From Candidatus Aenigmatarchaeum sp. (lineage in GTDB: Archaea; Nanobdellota; Nanobdellia; Pacearchaeales; GW2011-AR1), in assembly GCA_020724205.1 (NCBI GenBank), contig DYHK01000002.1, forward strand, positions 3,444 to 11,638: 8,195 bases of DNA, read 5' to 3'. Made by a program: the position numbers and the translations under genes. Below are positions 5,944-8,195 of this stretch, piece by piece. Numbering within the stretch: the first letter of the stretch is position 1; every line of letters begins with the position of its first letter. The notes beneath the pieces were generated by a model, which saw only the letters and a list, made by a program, of their open reading frames with translations, searched no databases and had not been told where the DNA came from.

Positions 5944-6816
5944 TCACGCCAGAATTATTTTTGCTCCAGTAGAGATTAGTACAGCCATAGCAACCATAAT
6001 AAAAGAGTGTTTGATTCCATACTTTACACTTCCCTCAGCTAACTTTCCTATTACAAGTCCTGCAAATAATCCCTGTGTCACAAGAAGTGCAAGGAAGGCA
6101 AATGAAAACTCAGCAGGATTAACTCCGCCACCTCCTAGACCAATTCCTCCAGGAGCTCCGGGAATTGCAGCAGATGATCCAGATAATCCAGAAATATTTG
6201 CAGTCATAGGCAGTATTTGAATCTCCATAACAATCATAATGATAATAAATATAAAAAAGATAATATACCCCTCAACAACTATAGAAGAAATTGCAGCTCT
6301 TCTCTCAGATTTTAGTTTTTCAATTTCAGATACACTTGATGCAACAGACTCGAGAATAGTATTAATATTTCCTCCTGTTTTTTCAGCCTCTCTTATAAGA
6401 GTAATTGCTCTTATTATTGTTCTGCTGTTTGTATCATATGCAAAGGTTTCAAGAGCTTCTTTTACTGGAATCCCTAACTCTATTTGGTTTGCAAGCTTCT
6501 CAATATGTGGACTCAGACTCCCGAAATTTTTTGCCTTCATATTTACTATGCTCTTACTTATAGGAGTTCCAGAGTCTACACTCTCAACTAAACTTCTTGC
6601 AAATTCTAGGAACATTTCATCCTTTTCCTTTTCCTCCTTTGACTGAAGGATAGAATTAATTACAAAAGGAAGAAAAATTATAAGAATACCGACACCAAAC
6701 AAAAAATAGAATATATTTGTATTTTTTATTTCAGGAATAAGATAGAATACTAAAGAGAGCCCTATAATTAAAATTCCTCCAACAATTCCAAATAATATTT
6801 CTTTTTTTAGTTCCAT
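5944..6816 (-). CDS. GspF/TadC-type pilus assembly membrane protein
   Basis: This 290-residue protein is an inner platform component of a type II secretion/type IV pilus/Tad-like machine. It would couple the cytoplasmic ATPase to pilin polymerisation. Membrane helices are evident at about 8-27, 34-57, 178-203, 236-258 and 268-289. Between the second and third lies the cytoplasmic T2SF/GspF helical domain (about 66-175), with the recognisable stretch FARSLVESVDSGTPISKSI followed by the second-half motif REAEKTGGNINTILESVA. A glycine-rich loop (209-232, GAPGGIGLGGGG) separates helices three and four. The ATG overlaps the preceding gene's TAA by 1 nt (TAATG), so it is translationally coupled to the second GspF protein. 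The pair corresponds to the bacterial TadB/TadC pair, or to archaeal ArlJ/PilC-like proteins that carry two such domains in one chain. Confidence 0.9.
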   Translation of the reverse strand: MELKKEILFGIVGGILIIGLSLVFYLIPEIKNTNIFYFLFGVGILIIFLPFVINSILQSKEEKEKDEMFLEFARSLVESVDSGTPISKSIVNMKAKNFGSLSPHIEKLANQIELGIPVKEALETFAYDTNSRTIIRAITLIREAEKTGGNINTILESVASSVSEIEKLKSERRAAISSIVVEGYIIFFIFIIIMIVMEIQILPMTANISGLSGSSAAIPGAPGGIGLGGGGVNPAEFSFAFLALLVTQGLFAGLVIGKLAEGSVKYGIKHSFIMVAMAVLISTGAKIILA

Positions 6817-8126
6817 TATACTCTTTTCTGATTTATTTTTAGGAAGACAAGGAAGATTAGATTAATTAAAGCTACTATTGAAACAACAATTAAAGTTAAA
6901 ATAGGTACAGGCAGACTAAAGCCTATCTGGCTTATATTGAGCATAATTAAAAGAAGCATTAATAGCATAGGAGCTGCAATTACAATACTGATGTATAGGT
7001 TCATAAAAGTTTCAGCAGATTTAGTCGCCTTCTCTCTTTTTAGACGGTATTCAAATAATAATGTTTCAGCTCTTTTATGAAGATATTTTGAGAGATCTCC
7101 TCCTGATCTTATAGTTGTAGAAAATCCGTTGAGAAGTTCAGCCCAGCTCTTGCTTGGACTAGCCATTGCTACATTTCTCAGTGCAGTAACAAGGTCATAG
7201 CCATAAAGATTAAGCTGATTCATAAGCTTCTTCGCCTCCTGTCTTACAAAAGGATACTCTTTGTTTAAAGCTATAATTTTGAATATATTACTAGGTTCTA
7301 TATCTGCCCCTGCAATTGCTGCCATCTGTATTGTTACAAAGGGTAGCTCGTAGTCAACTCCTCCCTCAATAGAAGATCTTTCAAGTGAAGGATATATATA
7401 CATTGTAAGAAAAGTAGCTATAGGAAACAGAAACATTAGCCATATAAACTGCACAGTTTTAACAAAAAAATCCTCGTTTACAACAAGATACGGAGGAGTT
7501 AAACTAACACTTAAGAGTATAAAGAATAGAGAAGCGAAGATTCCTATAAAAAAAGATATCATGCTTGTGAAAAGCATTATAGAAACATAACTGTTGACTA
7601 ACATCTTAAAATTTCCTCTTTTAAGAGACTTTCTTAGTCCATTAAATCCGTATTTTGTAACAAGGCTGTTTGATATTTTTCCAAACATTCTGCTGGAGAG
7701 CACTACGTAGAAATTAGGCTTTTGAAACTCATTTTCAAAAACTTCTATAGGCTTTCTTTTTTTCTTTAAACTTTTAAATGCTGTCTGAGAGATGTTAAGT
7801 TCTCTTAAATATCTTGGTTTATCCTTCTTGTTTATAGCAACAACATTACTCGAAAAATCTTCATTGTAGCTTACATTAACAATACCCTCAACATGCTTGA
7901 TTGGTTCAGTGTCTTGATTAAGTTTTTTCAGCATATTTACATTCTCAGCTAGTTTTGGGACAGAATCATTAAGAATTCTTATCTGGTTTTTTATAGATGA
8001 AATAGCTTGGTCAATAACTGCCTTGTCCTTTGGACTGTAGTTATCATACTGGTAAATCAGTTCCTTTAATCTAAGAGTCAATTCTTTCTCTCTCTTTATA
8101 TTTGCCTTAAGCATTTCAAGACTCAT
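6816..8126 (-). CDS. GspF/TadB-type pilus assembly membrane protein with N-terminal coiled-coil extension
   Basis: This 436-residue protein carries one T2SF/GspF domain. The first 70 residues are charged and helical, probably coiled coil, and a linker to about 175 follows; both are extra relative to a typical TadB/TadC of about 300 residues. Helices lie at about 180-212 and 223-246. The cytoplasmic domain at 257-370 contains ELPFVTIQMAAIAGADIEP and FSTTIRSGGDLSKYLHKRAE, the usual GspF pattern. Closing helices are at about 376-398 and 405-430. The start is supported by a good Shine-Dalgarno (GAGGTG, 5 nt before the ATG) and an ATGA overlap with the upstream gene. The N-terminal extension may mediate contact with the ATPase or another cytoplasmic partner, which is inference. 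Together with the next gene it makes the membrane platform for the nearby prepilin-like proteins. Confidence 0.9.
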   Translation of the reverse strand: MSLEMLKANIKREKELTLRLKELIYQYDNYSPKDKAVIDQAISSIKNQIRILNDSVPKLAENVNMLKKLNQDTEPIKHVEGIVNVSYNEDFSSNVVAINKKDKPRYLRELNISQTAFKSLKKKRKPIEVFENEFQKPNFYVVLSSRMFGKISNSLVTKYGFNGLRKSLKRGNFKMLVNSYVSIMLFTSMISFFIGIFASLFFILLSVSLTPPYLVVNEDFFVKTVQFIWLMFLFPIATFLTMYIYPSLERSSIEGGVDYELPFVTIQMAAIAGADIEPSNIFKIIALNKEYPFVRQEAKKLMNQLNLYGYDLVTALRNVAMASPSKSWAELLNGFSTTIRSGGDLSKYLHKRAETLLFEYRLKREKATKSAETFMNLYISIVIAAPMLLMLLLIMLNISQIGFSLPVPILTLIVVSIVALINLIFLVFLKINQKRV

Positions 8127-8195
8127 TTTAACACCTCTTTCATTTTCAGACTTGCATCAACAATATACTTCTTTATCTTGTTAAAGCGTTCAAGA
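8123..8195 (-). CDS. C-terminal end of an upstream gene, probably the pilus assembly ATPase (partial)
   Basis: Only the last 23 codons and the TGA stop are in the window (ending SLKMKEVLK). The open frame runs off the edge, and the stop overlaps the ATG of the GspF-type gene as ATGA. Its identity cannot be read from such a short tail. In archaeal pilus and archaellum loci the gene before the GspF/ArlJ protein is usually the TadA/ArlI/VirB11-type secretion ATPase, so that is the likely product by context alone. Confidence 0.55.
   Translation of the reverse strand, partial: LERFNKIKKYIVDASLKMKEVLK
8132..8137 (-). promoter_or_regulatory. Shine-Dalgarno of the 436-residue GspF-type gene
   Basis: The minus strand reads GAGGTG here, 5 nt before the ATG at 8126 and inside the end of the upstream gene. 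It is the only strong Shine-Dalgarno seen in the window. It serves a gene inside an operon, while the promoter-proximal genes appear leaderless. Confidence 0.7.

Noticed and set aside
6239..6646. 135-codon plus-strand open frame
   Set aside because: It is the antisense shadow of the GspF/TadC-type gene, has no promoter or ribosome-binding signal, and its hydrophobicity mirrors the opposite-strand helices.

Overview
This AT-rich window looks like a chromosomal segment of an archaeon, probably a small-genome DPANN lineage of the Woesearchaeota/Pacearchaeota kind. That placement is an inference. It rests on RtcB with archease, two GspF/TadC-type pilus membrane proteins, prepilin-like KKG signal sequences, TATA boxes about 25-30 nt upstream of the first codon of leading genes (leaderless mRNAs), and secreted Cys-rich proteins with PKD-like and dockerin-like parts. 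No rRNA or tRNA is present to confirm it.

Every gene lies on the minus strand, so transcription runs from high to low coordinates. The segment from 8195 to 5944 encodes the last residues of an upstream gene (probably the pilus assembly ATPase), then two GspF/T2SF-domain membrane proteins. These are joined by ATGA and TAATG overlaps. After a 242-nt gap, a second transcription unit (5701 to 4120) encodes two prepilin-like proteins and then archease, which overlaps the second prepilin by 4 nt. After a 196-nt gap with a strong hairpin, a third unit (3923 to 1478) encodes two secreted Cys-rich proteins overlapping by 14 nt. After another gap of 245 nt comes rtcB, which runs off the left edge.

The window therefore mixes two themes. 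One is a cell-surface programme: a type IV pilus-like assembly platform, pilin-like subunits, and two exported proteins, one with a putative C-terminal membrane-anchor or sorting tail. The other is RNA ligation: RtcB and its activator archease sit about 2.9 kb apart in different transcription units, with archease embedded in the pilin operon.

The least explained structure is in the gaps. A 68-nt element occurs twice in the same orientation (1376-1443 and 5861-5928), aligns without gaps at 53/68 identity, and sits just 3' of a stop codon each time. The two gaps are almost the same length, and other parts may also be related. A second repeat pair lies at 5737-5762 and 5785-5810. On the protein side, the 527-residue secreted protein carries three regularly spaced copies of a C-x(13-14)-N-[SA]-H-...-C unit, with a dockerin-like calcium loop between the second and third. 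No CRISPR array, insertion sequence, intein or stable RNA gene was found.
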